The notes: generated from the letters alone by a model not told the origin. Positions 9,400-19,673 are shown, numbered from the stretch's first letter. The stretch: 64,000 bases of DNA from an uncultured Eubacteriales bacterium (GCA_902775345.1 CACYLW010000016.1:1-64000); one strand, 5' to 3'. A program made the numbers and translations.

Positions 9400-9795
9400 A
9401 TGGCAGCTGTTAAGAAGACAGTACGTAAAAAGAAGAGAGAACGTAAGAACGTTGAACGTGGCCAGGCTCATATCCAGTCCACCTTCAACAATACGCTGAT
9501 CACACTGACCGACATGGACGGAAACGCACTCAGCTGGTCCAGCGCTGGTTCAAACGGATTCAGAGGCTCCCGTAAGAGCACTCCGTTCGCAGCAGCAGAG
9601 GCAGCTACAGTAGCAGCTAAGGCGGCTATGGAACACGGTCTCAAGACAGTAGAAGTCTACGTAAAGGGACCTGGCTCGGGCAGAGATTCCGCAGTAAGAG
9701 CACTCGAGACTGCAGGACTCAAGGTAACCATGATCAAGGACATCACACCGATCCCTCACAATGGTTGCAGACCGCCTAAGAAGAGAAGAGTCTAA
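9400..9795 (+). CDS. rpsK: 30S ribosomal protein S11 (uS11)
   Basis: A 131-residue S11 of the 30S platform. The [26 protein letters not shown] region and the C-terminal [18 protein letters not shown] are fully conserved. The spacing to rpsM and rpsD is short, with AGGAGG-type sites. Confidence 0.98.
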   Translation: MAAVKKTVRKKKRERKNVERGQAHIQSTFNNTLITLTDMDGNALSWSSAGSNGFRGSRKSTPFAAAEAATVAAKAAMEHGLKTVEVYVKGPGSGRDSAVRALETAGLKVTMIKDITPIPHNGCRPPKKRRV

Positions 9796-9817
9796 TCGGG
9801 AAGGAGGAGCATAATAT

Positions 9818-10405
9818 ATGTCAAGAGATAGAGGACCTGTACTGAAGAAAGCGAGAGCTCTCGGTATCGAGCCACAGTACCTGGGTGTTAATAAAAAATC
9901 TAAAAGACATGGCGCAGTCAGACGCCGCAAGAAGAGCGAATACGGTATCCAGCTGACAGAGAAGCAGAAAGTAAGATTCACTTACGGACTCAGCGAGACT
10001 CAGTTCCGCAACCTTTTCGACAAGGCTTCGAAGAGAAAAGGCGGAGCAGGTGAGAATCTCCTCATCATGCTCGAGAGCAGACTGGACAACGTTGTATTCA
10101 GAATGGGATTCGCAGCAACAAGAAGAGAAGCACGTCAGCTTGTCAATCACGGTCACTTCCTGGTAAACGGCAAGAAGGCAGACATCCCTTCAATGGAGCT
10201 CAAGGCCGGTGATGTTGTATCCGTAAAGGCTAAGTCGCAGTCATCCCCTAAGTTCAATGAGCTTAAGGAAATGATCATCACTACACCTGCCTGGATCGAC
10301 CTTGATCTTGATAAGTTCGAGGGTAAGATCGTCAGAACTCCTGAGAGAGCGGACATCGACCTTCCTATCGAAGAGCACTACATCGTAGAGTTCTATTCAA
10401 GATAG
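9818..10405 (+). CDS. rpsD: 30S ribosomal protein S4 (uS4), form without zinc cysteines
   Basis: A 195-residue S4. The S4 RNA-binding domain is seen in LESRLDNVVFRMGFAATRREARQLVNHGHFLVNGKK. The N terminus lacks the four zinc cysteines, so this is the C- form. S4 starts 30S assembly and is the likely regulator if the leader before rpsM is an autoregulatory site. A small GC-rich hairpin (CCGGATGATCCGG) lies between rpsD and rpoA. Confidence 0.97.
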   Translation: MSRDRGPVLKKARALGIEPQYLGVNKKSKRHGAVRRRKKSEYGIQLTEKQKVRFTYGLSETQFRNLFDKASKRKGGAGENLLIMLESRLDNVVFRMGFAATRREARQLVNHGHFLVNGKKADIPSMELKAGDVVSVKAKSQSSPKFNELKEMIITTPAWIDLDLDKFEGKIVRTPERADIDLPIEEHYIVEFYSR

Positions 10406-10471
10406 TAGCTTGAAGCCGGATGATCCGGCGGATAAAGCAGTCGTTATAATTGAATATCCAGGGGGAAGATT

Positions 10472-11413
10472 ATGATCGAGATTATAAAACCAACTATTAC
10501 CAAAGAAGTTGATGAAAACGGTCGTTATGGCAAATTCGTGATCGAACCTCTTGAGAGAGGATATGGAACAACTCTCGGCAACTGCATGAGAAGAGTTCTC
10601 CTGAGCTCTCTTCCGGGCGCAGCTATCACAAGCGTAAAGATCGACGGAATTCTTCACGAGTTCTCGACGATTCCTGGCGTAAAGGAAGACGTTACTGAGA
10701 TCATCCTCAACCTGAAGAGACTTGCAGTCAGGGTTGACGGAGATGATGACAGAAGAGCGATCATAAATGCTGTAGGTCCGTGCGAAGTCACGGCCAGAGA
10801 TATCCTCGTAGATTCAGACACAGAGATCTACAATCCAGACCTCCACATTGCCACACTGGCAGATAATGCCACACTGGTAATGGAGATGAACATCGCAACA
10901 GGCAAGGGCTATGTTCCCGCGGAAGAAAACAAGACTCCGGATACACCGATCGCGGTTATCCCTGTTGACTCGATTTTCACACCGGTAATCAAGGTCAACT
11001 TCACGGTTGAAAACACCAGAGTCGGTCAGAAAACAGACTATGACAGACTCGTTCTGGAGATATGGACCGATGGTTCGATCGCACCTGAAGAAGGCGTTTC
11101 GATCGGAGCTAAGATCATCCAGGAGCACCTCGATCTGTTCATCGGACTTGGTGCTGAAGTCAGCGACATGAAGTTCATGATCGAGAAGGACGAAGACCGC
11201 AAGGAAAAGGCGCTCGTCATGGCGATCGAAGAACTGGAACTGTCCGTTCGTTCATTCAACTGCCTCAAGAGAGCATCCATCAACACAGTAGAGGAGCTCA
11301 CACAGAAGACTGAGGAAGACATGATGAAGGTCAGAAACCTCGGAATGAAGTCGCTGGTAGAAGTTAAAAACAAACTCGCTGAGCTGGGGGGAGCCATCAA
11401 TGAAAGGTTATAA
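10472..11413 (+). CDS. rpoA: DNA-directed RNA polymerase subunit alpha
   Basis: A 313-residue alpha subunit. The N-terminal assembly domain includes [31 protein letters not shown]; the C-terminal DNA-binding domain (about residues 240-313) includes [22 protein letters not shown] and the [16 protein letters not shown] helix. The last 14 bases overlap rplQ. A TATAAT-like hexamer at 10445-10450 lies before the gene, but no matching -35 box was seen. Confidence 0.98.
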   Translation: MIEIIKPTITKEVDENGRYGKFVIEPLERGYGTTLGNCMRRVLLSSLPGAAITSVKIDGILHEFSTIPGVKEDVTEIILNLKRLAVRVDGDDDRRAIINAVGPCEVTARDILVDSDTEIYNPDLHIATLADNATLVMEMNIATGKGYVPAEENKTPDTPIAVIPVDSIFTPVIKVNFTVENTRVGQKTDYDRLVLEIWTDGSIAPEEGVSIGAKIIQEHLDLFIGLGAEVSDMKFMIEKDEDRKEKALVMAIEELELSVRSFNCLKRASINTVEELTQKTEEDMMKVRNLGMKSLVEVKNKLAELGGAINERL

Positions 11414-11741
11414 AAAGCTGGGCAGAAATTCTGCACATAGAAAATCCATGCTGAGAAACCTGGTGACCGATCTTTTCAGAGAAGGCAGAATCACAACAAC
11501 AGATATGAGAGCTAAGGAAGCAGGCCGTCAGGCTGAGAAGCTGATCACGATTGCAAAGAAGGGCGACCTTCACGCAAGAAGACAGTGCCTTGAGTATCTG
11601 TTTGATGAAGATGTAGTAACTAAACTCTTCGATGAGATCGCTCCGGGTTATGAGAACAGAAACGGCGGATACACACGTATCCTCAAGCTGGGACCTAGAC
11701 AGGGAGATAACGCAGAAGTAGTATTCCTCGAGCTCGTATAG
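11400..11741 (+). CDS. rplQ: 50S ribosomal protein L17 (bL17)
   Basis: A 113-residue L17 beginning [20 protein letters not shown] and ending with the [24 protein letters not shown] motif. Its ATG lies inside the end of rpoA (14-base overlap), implying coupled translation. It is the last gene of the superoperon and is followed by an intrinsic terminator. Confidence 0.98.
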   Translation: MKGYKKLGRNSAHRKSMLRNLVTDLFREGRITTTDMRAKEAGRQAEKLITIAKKGDLHARRQCLEYLFDEDVVTKLFDEIAPGYENRNGGYTRILKLGPRQGDNAEVVFLELV

Positions 11742-11764
11742 TTCAGGAAAATAAAAACTGCAGC

Positions 11765-11792
11765 AAGGCGGTGCGAAAGCACCGCCTTTTTT
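11765..11792 (+). terminator. Intrinsic terminator of the ribosomal superoperon
   Basis: A perfect 10-bp stem, AAGGCGGTGC with GCACCGCCTT, closed by a GAAA tetraloop and followed by a T run. It lies 23 bases after the rplQ stop. Confidence 0.93.
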
Positions 11793-11807
11793 ATCGCGCC
11801 GGAGACG

Positions 11808-12005
11808 CGCAGGCTTGTACGGCGGCGGGAGTCCTCGAAAGCACGAAGCACATGCCGCTTCATCGTTCCTCCGGGCGCCTCCGGAAATTCCGCTCCGCGG
11901 CAGGTGCGCGGAGCTCCAGTTTCCGGAGTTCGTTTCGCTGTCGGAATGCTGCCGCGGTGTGCTTCAGCACTTTCTGCGGGTTTCCCACCGCCGTACAGGC
12001 CTGCG
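11808..12005. repeat. 198-bp long imperfect palindrome
   Basis: CGCAGGCTTGTACGGCGG at 11808-11825 pairs with CCGCCGTACAGGCCTGCG at 11988-12005 with one mismatch. Inside lie further nested pairings: CTCCGGAAA near 11879 with TTTCCGGAG near 11920, and GCTCCGCG with CGCGGAGC around the centre (about 11892-11914). The whole region can fold into one long, bulged hairpin. It encodes no convincing protein. It lies between the rplQ terminator and the terminator of the convergent regulator gene, so it could be a structured RNA or a miniature inverted-repeat element. Confidence 0.6.
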
Positions 12006-12022
12006 TGCATAAAAGCGCGCAT

Positions 12023-12049
12023 AAAAAGAACGGTTCGCTTGCGAACCGT
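12023..12049 (-). terminator. Intrinsic terminator of the XRE regulator gene
   Basis: Read on the minus strand, ACGGTTCGC and GCGAACCGT form a perfect 9-bp stem with an AA loop, followed by TCTTTTT. It lies six bases after the stop codon of the minus-strand gene. Confidence 0.88.
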
Positions 12050-12054
12050 GTTGC

Positions 12055-12426
12055 TTATCGGTCATTACCGGCCCGTTTGCCGGGTTCCATGTCCATGGCT
12101 TCCAGAAGTATGTCGACGGTACTTTCTACCATGTCCGCCTTGTACTTCGGCAGGCGCTGGATCTTTTCTATAAGGGTGGAATTGGCGCCGTCTTTTTCAT
12201 CGCCTCTTCCAAATAAAATGAAGTCAGCACTTACGTTCAGTTCAGTACAGATCCTTATCAATGTGGATACGGAGGTTCCGACAAGACCTCTTTCCAGATC
12301 CGATAAGTACTGGGGTGTCACGCCGATCATTTCGGACATTTTCTCCTGCGTCAAATCAGCCCGCATCCTTGCGGTACGGATATTGGAACCGATGTAATAT
12401 GTATTGTCGTCGCCCCTTTTTCTCAT
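12055..12426 (-). CDS. XRE-family helix-turn-helix transcriptional regulator
   Basis: A 123-residue DNA-binding protein. The HTH domain covers about residues 10-65: IGSNIRTARMRADLTQEKMSEMIGVTPQYLSDLERG followed by TSVSTLIRICTELNVSADFILFG. The C-terminal part is helical with no recognised ligand domain. The start giving MRKRGDDNTYYIG is chosen because upstream in-frame codons do not look coding; the ribosome binding site (GGGGA) is weak. Small XRE repressors like this usually control neighbouring genes or themselves; no target is evident here. Confidence 0.85.
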   Translation of the reverse strand: MRKRGDDNTYYIGSNIRTARMRADLTQEKMSEMIGVTPQYLSDLERGLVGTSVSTLIRICTELNVSADFILFGRGDEKDGANSTLIEKIQRLPKYKADMVESTVDILLEAMDMEPGKRAGNDR

Positions 12427-12624
12427 AGTGCTTTCCCCGGCATGTATTATCGTTTCTTGTACAAATGATAATTCAAAGCCGCACCTTTGGTTTACAATGT
12501 AAAAACTTGAAAATATAAATGTGATACATTGAACAGAACTCAATGCTTTGCTATTATCTCAAAGGGGCTGTCAGGAGGGACATGCCTTTTTCAGTTTTGT
12601 TTATATAAATGCCATTATAAGAAA

Positions 12625-12996
12625 ATGAAAAATATCAGAATAAACGGACATGTTCTTTGCGGGGCGTTACTTGTTGAGGATCCCGATGTAAAAAATACTT
12701 ATCCTGATGCCGCGGGACAGCTCAGGCACGTAAGGAGTTTTTCGCAGCCCGGCCGTCTGAAGAGTTATGTGCACAGACACCCCGAAGGAATAATACTTGC
12801 GGGCGTAGGTGCTCTCTTCTTTATCGAACCTATCCCGGTTTCCTTATCCATGATCAGATTCGATTCGTCGGGAAACGCAGATATATCGGTGGGATACGGA
12901 GCCGAAAGCATAGAAAAGCAGCTCGCAGCAATGGAGAAAATATGTGCTGCTGCCGCAGAAGCTGCCGGAATCACATCCGGCGGCTCCGCAAGCTGA
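12625..12996 (+). CDS. Hypothetical protein
   Basis: A 123-residue product that I do not recognise. It is not membrane-bound and has no signal peptide. The middle contains HRHPEGIILAGVGALFFIEPIPVSLSMIRFD, and the C terminus is alanine-rich and helical. The start MKNIRINGHVLCG is uncertain: an in-frame ATG at 12529 exists, but the codons between look noncoding. The only strong AGGAGG nearby (about 12573) precedes an eight-codon ORF in another frame (12582-12608). A terminator follows the gene. Confidence 0.55.
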   Translation: MKNIRINGHVLCGALLVEDPDVKNTYPDAAGQLRHVRSFSQPGRLKSYVHRHPEGIILAGVGALFFIEPIPVSLSMIRFDSSGNADISVGYGAESIEKQLAAMEKICAAAAEAAGITSGGSAS

Positions 12997-13035
12997 CGCA
13001 TTATAACCGGTCTGGATGACGATCAGACCCGGATC

Positions 13036-13057
13036 ACAGGCCCTGAGCCTGTTTTTT
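13036..13057 (+). terminator. Intrinsic terminator
   Basis: ACAGGC and GCCTGT form a 6-bp stem with a short loop, followed by six T residues. It lies 40 bases after the hypothetical gene and before the ATP synthase promoter. Confidence 0.75.
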
Positions 13058-13176
13058 GTTGCGGGTCCATTCTGCATAATATGCAAACAACCTTAAACTG
13101 TACATGGACAAAACTGTACATTATATACAATTTGAGCTGCCGGGTATGATGCAACGCATTACTTCCCAATTAGGGG

Positions 13177-13204
13177 TTGAAACAAGTTCTCAAAGTGGTA
13201 AAAT
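13177..13204 (+). promoter_or_regulatory. Probable housekeeping promoter of the ATP synthase operon
   Basis: TTGAAA at 13177-13182 and TAAAAT at 13199-13204 are separated by 16 bases, close to the sigma-A consensus. The first gene, atpB, starts 80 bases downstream. No other promoter-like pair is obvious before atpB. Confidence 0.65.
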
Positions 13205-13283
13205 TTAACAGTTAAGAATGTTGCCGTCCGGACTGTAATGAGGCAGTATAATGAGACGGTATAGTTTGAAGGAGTATACGCTT

Positions 13284-14150
13284 ATGACAAAACAAGAGCG
13301 TAAAAAAGCAATACTGGTATTTTCACTCATCGCGCTGGTATTCATGATAGGATCAATCCTTGCCGGCGGCGGTGGCGGTGAAGAGGAGTCCATTCAGACT
13401 GTAATGCGTGACGCTGTAATGCACGATGTCAACAAGGTCAGCCTCTTCGGACTCAAGGATGTAAATCCGGCGCTGATCTCAGGCTTTATCGTGTCGGGCA
13501 TCATGATCATCTTTGCGCTGATTTGCAGGATCTTCGTGATACCGCGTTTCAAGCTTGTGCCGGGCAAGTTCCAGCTGGTGCTTGAGACCGTAGTCGGAAT
13601 CTTTGACGGAATGGCAAAGGGCAACTCGCACATCAACGGTTTTCTTGGAGCGTACATATTCGCGGCCGGCTCATATATTTTTACAGGTACTCTGTTTGAG
13701 CTGCTGGGAGTCCAGGTGATGACCACGGGAGGTCATCCTATATCCCTGCCGGCTCCTATGGCGGATGTAAACGGAGCCATCATGATGGGCTGTCTGTCAT
13801 ATCTCGTGATTATGTCAGGCGGTATTGTCGGAAACGGAGTCAAGGGCATAGGTAAAACGCTCAAGGACTTCTCACTCCCGCTTTCACTCAGCTTCCGACT
13901 TTTCGGAGCCCTGATCTCGGGAGCACTGGTGACTGAGCTCGTATACTATTACACAGCTATGAGCTACGTGGTGCCTGTTATAGTCGGAGTGCTGTTCACA
14001 TTGCTCCACGCCCTGATCCAGGCATATGTACTTACCATGCTGACATCACTCTTCTATGGCGAAGTTTCAGAGAAAGTCGTGAAGCCGCCTAAAGAGAAGA
14101 AAGTGCGCGGCAAAAAACGTGTAACAGTAGCTAAAGAACAATCAGTTTAA
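13284..14150 (+). CDS. atpB: F-type ATP synthase subunit a
   Basis: A membrane subunit of 288 residues that forms the ion half-channels next to the c-ring. The essential arginine is in LSLSFRLFGALISGALV; the late helix with LLHALIQAYVLTMLTSLF also matches the family. The start is set at the ATG nine bases after AAGGAG (13269-13274), rather than at the ATG at 13251. The C terminus has an unusual basic tail of about 30 residues. There is no atpI upstream. Confidence 0.95.
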   Translation: MTKQERKKAILVFSLIALVFMIGSILAGGGGGEEESIQTVMRDAVMHDVNKVSLFGLKDVNPALISGFIVSGIMIIFALICRIFVIPRFKLVPGKFQLVLETVVGIFDGMAKGNSHINGFLGAYIFAAGSYIFTGTLFELLGVQVMTTGGHPISLPAPMADVNGAIMMGCLSYLVIMSGGIVGNGVKGIGKTLKDFSLPLSLSFRLFGALISGALVTELVYYYTAMSYVVPVIVGVLFTLLHALIQAYVLTMLTSLFYGEVSEKVVKPPKEKKVRGKKRVTVAKEQSV

Positions 14151-14202
14151 CCTGAATCCTAAAACAGATATTAATAACACTTTTTTATAAGGAGAGATAA
14201 TC

Positions 14203-14580
14203 ATGCTTAACCTCAACGCAAAGAAACTGAAAAGACTGGCGATCGTTCTCGGAATGGTTGCTGCCTCAATCATGATGATCCTGACGGTCGGAGTATTCGC
14301 TGAAAGCGGCGATGCTGCAGCTGCCGGAGATGCAGCAGTTGCTGCTGCCGCTACCACTACAGGACTCAAAGCCATAGCTGCAGGAATCGCAATCGGACTC
14401 GCTGCATGCGGAGGCGGGATCGGCATGGGTATTATCGGCGCAAAGACTTCCGAGGGCATTTCGAGGCAGCCTGAAGCGGACGGCAAGATCCGTACCAGTT
14501 TCATGCTCGGACTGGTTTTCATTGAAACAGTAGTCATCTACGCGCTGCTCACGGTCATCCTGATCATATTCGTTCTTTAA
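14203..14580 (+). CDS. atpE: F-type ATP synthase subunit c with N-terminal extension
   Basis: The rotor proteolipid, 125 residues against the usual 70-90. The extra N-terminal part (residues 1-35) is a basic stretch plus a hydrophobic segment ending VGVFAESGD, like a signal peptide, followed by an Ala/Gly-rich linker. The core hairpin has IGLAACGGGIGMGIIGAK, the polar loop EGISRQPEADGK and the second helix LGLVFIETVVIYALL with the ion-binding Glu. The Glu-Thr pair and a Tyr four residues later resemble sodium-binding rings, but the usual Gln of the first helix is Met here, so the coupling ion is uncertain. Confidence 0.94.
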   Translation: MLNLNAKKLKRLAIVLGMVAASIMMILTVGVFAESGDAAAAGDAAVAAAATTTGLKAIAAGIAIGLAACGGGIGMGIIGAKTSEGISRQPEADGKIRTSFMLGLVFIETVVIYALLTVILIIFVL

Positions 14581-14627
14581 CGGATGCGTCAGCAGACCGG
14601 TACATTTGAAAGACAGGGAGTAATCAG

Positions 14628-15119
14628 ATGACAGGAGTACCACTTAACATAGACTGGCAGCAGATCTTGCTGCACCTGTTCAATTTCACCATACTATTCG
14701 GAGCTCTTTACATACTTCTCTACAAGCCGGTGAAGAATTTCATGGAAGGCAGAGAGGCTCATTATGCTGATATGGACAGCAGGGCGGAGCAGGCTCTGGC
14801 TGATGCTGAGAACAGCAAGGCTTCATATGAGAAGAAAGAAAAAGACTTTGATGAAGAGATCAGAGCAGAAAAGAGCAAGCTGAGCAAGGAAATCGAAGCT
14901 GAAAGAGAACGGAGACTTGCGGCGGCGCGCGGCGAAGCCGAGAAGATCATTTCGAATGCCCGCGGAGAGGCCGAAAGAGAGAAGAACGAGATCATCGAAT
15001 CAGCGCAGAAGGAGATCACCGGAATGGTCACCGACGCGATGGAAAAACTCACTCTCGAGCAGACTGCTTCAGATGCTTTCGATCAGTTCCTTGATGCTGC
15101 GGAGGAGGCAGATAAATGA
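14628..15119 (+). CDS. atpF: F-type ATP synthase subunit b
   Basis: The 163-residue peripheral stalk subunit. One membrane helix near the N terminus (residues 12-33) is followed by a long charged coiled coil rich in Glu, Lys and Ala. The segment ARGEAEKIISNARGEAEREK is typical. The last four bases overlap the ATG of the delta-alpha fusion gene (ATGA), so the two are translationally coupled. No delta-like N-terminal domain is fused to its end. Confidence 0.95.
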   Translation: MTGVPLNIDWQQILLHLFNFTILFGALYILLYKPVKNFMEGREAHYADMDSRAEQALADAENSKASYEKKEKDFDEEIRAEKSKLSKEIEAERERRLAAARGEAEKIISNARGEAEREKNEIIESAQKEITGMVTDAMEKLTLEQTASDAFDQFLDAAEEADK

Positions 15120-16861
15120 GTAATGAAGAAATGATCCTCACCGCAGTTATATACTCGGCCGCGGAGCCGAGCAAAGAGCAAAAGGCGAGGTTCGGACAGT
15201 TTTTAAAGAATAAATACGGCGCTGAAGTTCCTCTCAGATGGGAGAAGTCCGACGCGTTCCCGGGCGGCTTCAGACTCGAAGTCGGTTCCGACATATATGA
15301 CTGGTCGGTCGGCGGAAGGTTCCGCCAGCTGAGAGACACCCTTGTTAAGGTGCCTACCAACAACGGAAACATCATCCCTCTGCTCAAGGAGAGCATTCAG
15401 GCATGGACGCCGGAGGCGATGGCCGAGCAGGTCGGAGAAGTCATCACAGTCGGAGACGGAATCGCGACAGTTGCCGGCCTTCCGCATGCGACATTCGGAG
15501 AGATCCTTCTGTTCGCGGACGGAGTAAGAGGCATGGTTCAGGACATCCGCAGGGACACGATCGGATGCGTGCTTTTCAGCAGCGACGAGAGCGTCACTCA
15601 GGGTTCCTCGGTAAAGAGGACGGGAAAGACAGCAGGAACACCTGTAGGCGAGGGCTTCCTCGGAAGAGTAGTCGACTCGCTGGGTTCACCTGTTGACGGA
15701 CTCGGAGAGATCACGGCATCAGGCTACATGCCTGTAGAAGCCCAGGCACCGCCTATCATCGACAGGCAGCCTGTAGACACTCCGCTCGAGACGGGCATCT
15801 TTTCGATCGACTCGATGTTCCCTATCGGCAGAGGCCAGAGAGAGCTCATCATAGGCGACAGACAGACAGGCAAGACAGCTATAGCGGTCGACGCCATCAT
15901 CAATCAGAAGGGCAAGGACTGCATCTGCATTTACGTTGCCATCGGCCAGAAGACTTCGTCGGTAGTCCAGATACAGCAGACTCTGAAGAAGCACGACGCG
16001 CTTGACTACACGATCATAGTAACGGCTTCGGCAAGTGACCCGGCACCGCTGCAGTACATCGCTCCATACGCGGGATGCGCAATGGGCGAGTATTTCATGC
16101 GCCAGGGCAAGGATGTGCTCATCGTTTACGATGATCTTTCGAAGCATGCCGTTGCGTACCGTGCGCTTTCACTGCTGCTCGACAGATCGCCGGGCCGCGA
16201 GGCGTATCCGGGCGACGTATTCTACCTGCATTCGAGACTGCTCGAGAGAGCCGCGAGGCTTTCTGACGAGATAGGCGGCGGCTCAATAACTGCACTGCCG
16301 ATAGTCGAGACTCAGGCAGGAGATGTATCCGCATACATCCCTACTAATATAATATCGATCACAGACGGCCAGATATTCCTGGAGTCCGACCTCTTCTTCT
16401 CGGGTCAGAGACCTGCCGTAAACGTAGGTCTTTCGGTATCCCGTGTAGGAGGCGACGCCCAGACCAAGGCCATGAAGAAAGCGGCCGGTACGCTGAGGAT
16501 CGATCTCGCGCAGTACCGTGAGATGGAAGTGTTCACACAGTTCGCTTCAGACCTTGACGATCAGACCAGATCGCAGCTCGAGTACGGCCAGGGCCTCATG
16601 CGCATGCTGAGACAGAAGCAGTACAAGCCGAAGTCGCAGCACGAGCAGGTCATAACCCTCGTCATGGCTCTCGCTCATACGATGCAGGGAATTCCTGCTC
16701 CGGAAGTGCCGAAGTTCATCGACGGACTCATTGAGACGTTCGAATCGGATCACATGGATGTCTGCGACCGCATCGACCAGACCGGAAAACTCGATGACGA
16801 CCTGAAGAAGGAGATACTCGATATCTCCGCGAAATACAGAGAGAAATATAAAGCGGCTTAA
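15116..16861 (+). CDS. atpA: ATP synthase subunit alpha fused to the C-terminal domain of subunit delta
   Basis: A 581-residue protein, about 80 longer than a normal alpha. Residues 5-75 match the C-terminal part of subunit delta (OSCP): a strand TAVIYSAAEPS, a helix KEQKARFGQFLKNKYG, then GGFRLEVGSDIYDWSVGGRF and RQLRDTL, which line up with the E. coli delta pattern AGVxIRAGDMVIDGSVRGRL. A complete alpha follows from about residue 84, with the Walker A motif GDRQTGKTA, the DDLSKHAVAYR segment and the arginine-finger region VGLSVSRVGGDAQ. No separate atpH exists, and the delta N-terminal helical domain, which normally grips alpha, is absent. A start at the second ATG (15131) is possible and would not change the fusion. 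Confidence 0.93.
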   Translation: MSNEEMILTAVIYSAAEPSKEQKARFGQFLKNKYGAEVPLRWEKSDAFPGGFRLEVGSDIYDWSVGGRFRQLRDTLVKVPTNNGNIIPLLKESIQAWTPEAMAEQVGEVITVGDGIATVAGLPHATFGEILLFADGVRGMVQDIRRDTIGCVLFSSDESVTQGSSVKRTGKTAGTPVGEGFLGRVVDSLGSPVDGLGEITASGYMPVEAQAPPIIDRQPVDTPLETGIFSIDSMFPIGRGQRELIIGDRQTGKTAIAVDAIINQKGKDCICIYVAIGQKTSSVVQIQQTLKKHDALDYTIIVTASASDPAPLQYIAPYAGCAMGEYFMRQGKDVLIVYDDLSKHAVAYRALSLLLDRSPGREAYPGDVFYLHSRLLERAARLSDEIGGGSITALPIVETQAGDVSAYIPTNIISITDGQIFLESDLFFSGQRPAVNVGLSVSRVGGDAQTKAMKKAAGTLRIDLAQYREMEVFTQFASDLDDQTRSQLEYGQGLMRMLRQKQYKPKSQHEQVITLVMALAHTMQGIPAPEVPKFIDGLIETFESDHMDVCDRIDQTGKLDDDLKKEILDISAKYREKYKAA

Positions 16862-16863
16862 TA

Positions 16864-17763
16864 ATGCCATCAACCAAAGAGATAAAAAACAGAATAAAGA
16901 GCGTCAGCGACACTCAGAAGATCACAAACGCGATGTACCTGATATCTTCGACCAAGATGAGGCGCGCCCGCAGGGAGGCCGAGGAGACAAAGCCGTACTT
17001 CGATCTTCTGAGGAAGGAGATCCGCAGGATGTTCGCCATCGAAGGCGATATCAAGAGCAGGTACTATGATGCTTCAGTCGACGAGAACGTGGCGGGAGGC
17101 CGCAACGGCATCCTGGTCATAACGGGAGACAAGGGACTTGCCGGGGCATACAACCAGAACGTCCTGAAGGAAGCACTTGCGCTGATGGACAAAAGCGACG
17201 AGTACAGGCTCTATGTAGTCGGAGATTTCGGCTGGAGATTTTTCAGGACCCACGGAACACAGGTCATTGAAGAGTTTGCACATTCGATGAACCAGCCTTC
17301 TCTTGCGATGGCCAGAGACATAACCCGCGAGCTCCTCGACGACTTTGACGACAGGCTGTTCGACAGGCTCTACGTATGCTACACGGAATTCTCCGGAGGC
17401 ATGAGCGCCGGAAACGCCATGCACGACAGGCTCATACCTTTTGACAGGGACGACTTCGTGCCTGAGGGCGAGGAGACTGACGTAAACGCCTCTACCGTGT
17501 TCGAATATGAGCCGGATGTGAAGACAGTGCTCGAGAGGATAATGCAGTCGTATCTTGTAGGATACGTCTATTCGGCGCTGGTCAACAGCTATTCGTCCGA
17601 GCAGAGCGCGAGGATGATGGCCATGGATTCGGCCAACGACAACGCGAGCGAGCTGCTCGACCAGCTTACACTTGAATACAACCACCTGAGACAGAACGCG
17701 ATCACACAGGAGATAACGGAAATATCATCCGGCGCGCGCAGCCTCAGAAGCAAAAGTAAGTAA
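16864..17763 (+). CDS. atpG: F-type ATP synthase subunit gamma
   Basis: A 299-residue central stalk subunit. Its conserved ends are visible: KEIKNRIKSVSDTQKITNAMYLISSTKMRRA at the N terminus and AMDSANDNASELLDQLTLEYNHLRQNAITQEITEI at the C terminus, which pack into the alpha-beta hexamer. ITGDKGLAGAYN is also typical. It starts two bases after the fusion gene. Confidence 0.96.
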   Translation: MPSTKEIKNRIKSVSDTQKITNAMYLISSTKMRRARREAEETKPYFDLLRKEIRRMFAIEGDIKSRYYDASVDENVAGGRNGILVITGDKGLAGAYNQNVLKEALALMDKSDEYRLYVVGDFGWRFFRTHGTQVIEEFAHSMNQPSLAMARDITRELLDDFDDRLFDRLYVCYTEFSGGMSAGNAMHDRLIPFDRDDFVPEGEETDVNASTVFEYEPDVKTVLERIMQSYLVGYVYSALVNSYSSEQSARMMAMDSANDNASELLDQLTLEYNHLRQNAITQEITEISSGARSLRSKSK

Positions 17764-19176
<1,413 letters not shown>

Positions 19177-19206
19177 ACGCAAATAATATAGAAAAGAGAT
19201 CAGATA

Positions 19207-19644
19207 ATGGCGACCTTCAAACTGCATTTCATGGCCAGCGATCATATGGTGTATGACGGTGAAGCCGAATCCGTGTCACTCATGACGACGGAAGGCAGCA
19301 TCGGTATTTTGGCGCACCATTCAAACCTGATCATGGCAGTCGTGCCGGGCATCGTAGAATACGTTCCGGCCGGCGAGGACGCAAAGGCAGCCGGACTTGA
19401 CGGAAAGCAGGTCTCAGTCGTATCTGACGGACTGCTCAAGGTTGAGAACAATGAGGTCATGATACTCGTTGATACGGCGGAGCATCCGGCAGAAATCGAT
19501 GAGGCCAGAGCGAGACGGGCTGAAGAAAAGGCAAGAGAGGATCTTAAGCGTGCCAACACAAACAGGGATGTGGCTCTCGCGAGCGCGGAGCTTTCAAGGG
19601 CCATGAGCCGTATAAAAGCATCAAAGCACAAGCATCACCTTTAA
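19207..19644 (+). CDS. atpC: F-type ATP synthase subunit epsilon
   Basis: A 145-residue subunit with the N-terminal beta-sandwich (MTTEGSIGILAHHSNLIMAVVPG) and the C-terminal helical hairpin (ARARRAEEKAREDLKR). Epsilon couples the central stalk to the c-ring and in many bacteria inhibits ATP hydrolysis. It ends the operon; no clear terminator separates it from the next gene 29 bases on. Confidence 0.93.
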   Translation: MATFKLHFMASDHMVYDGEAESVSLMTTEGSIGILAHHSNLIMAVVPGIVEYVPAGEDAKAAGLDGKQVSVVSDGLLKVENNEVMILVDTAEHPAEIDEARARRAEEKAREDLKRANTNRDVALASAELSRAMSRIKASKHKHHL

Positions 19645-19673
19645 AAGACTGACGAAGAGGTATAGCTGATTTG

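Noticed and set aside
12582..12608. Eight-codon ORF with a strong AGGAGG site as a leader peptide
   Set aside because: It is possible, but there is no regulatory codon run and no attenuator next to it; the evidence is too thin.
15116..15350. The delta-like part as a separate atpH broken by a frameshift
   Set aside because: The frame runs unbroken into alpha, and the upstream gene overlaps it, so no delta N-terminal domain could lie before it.
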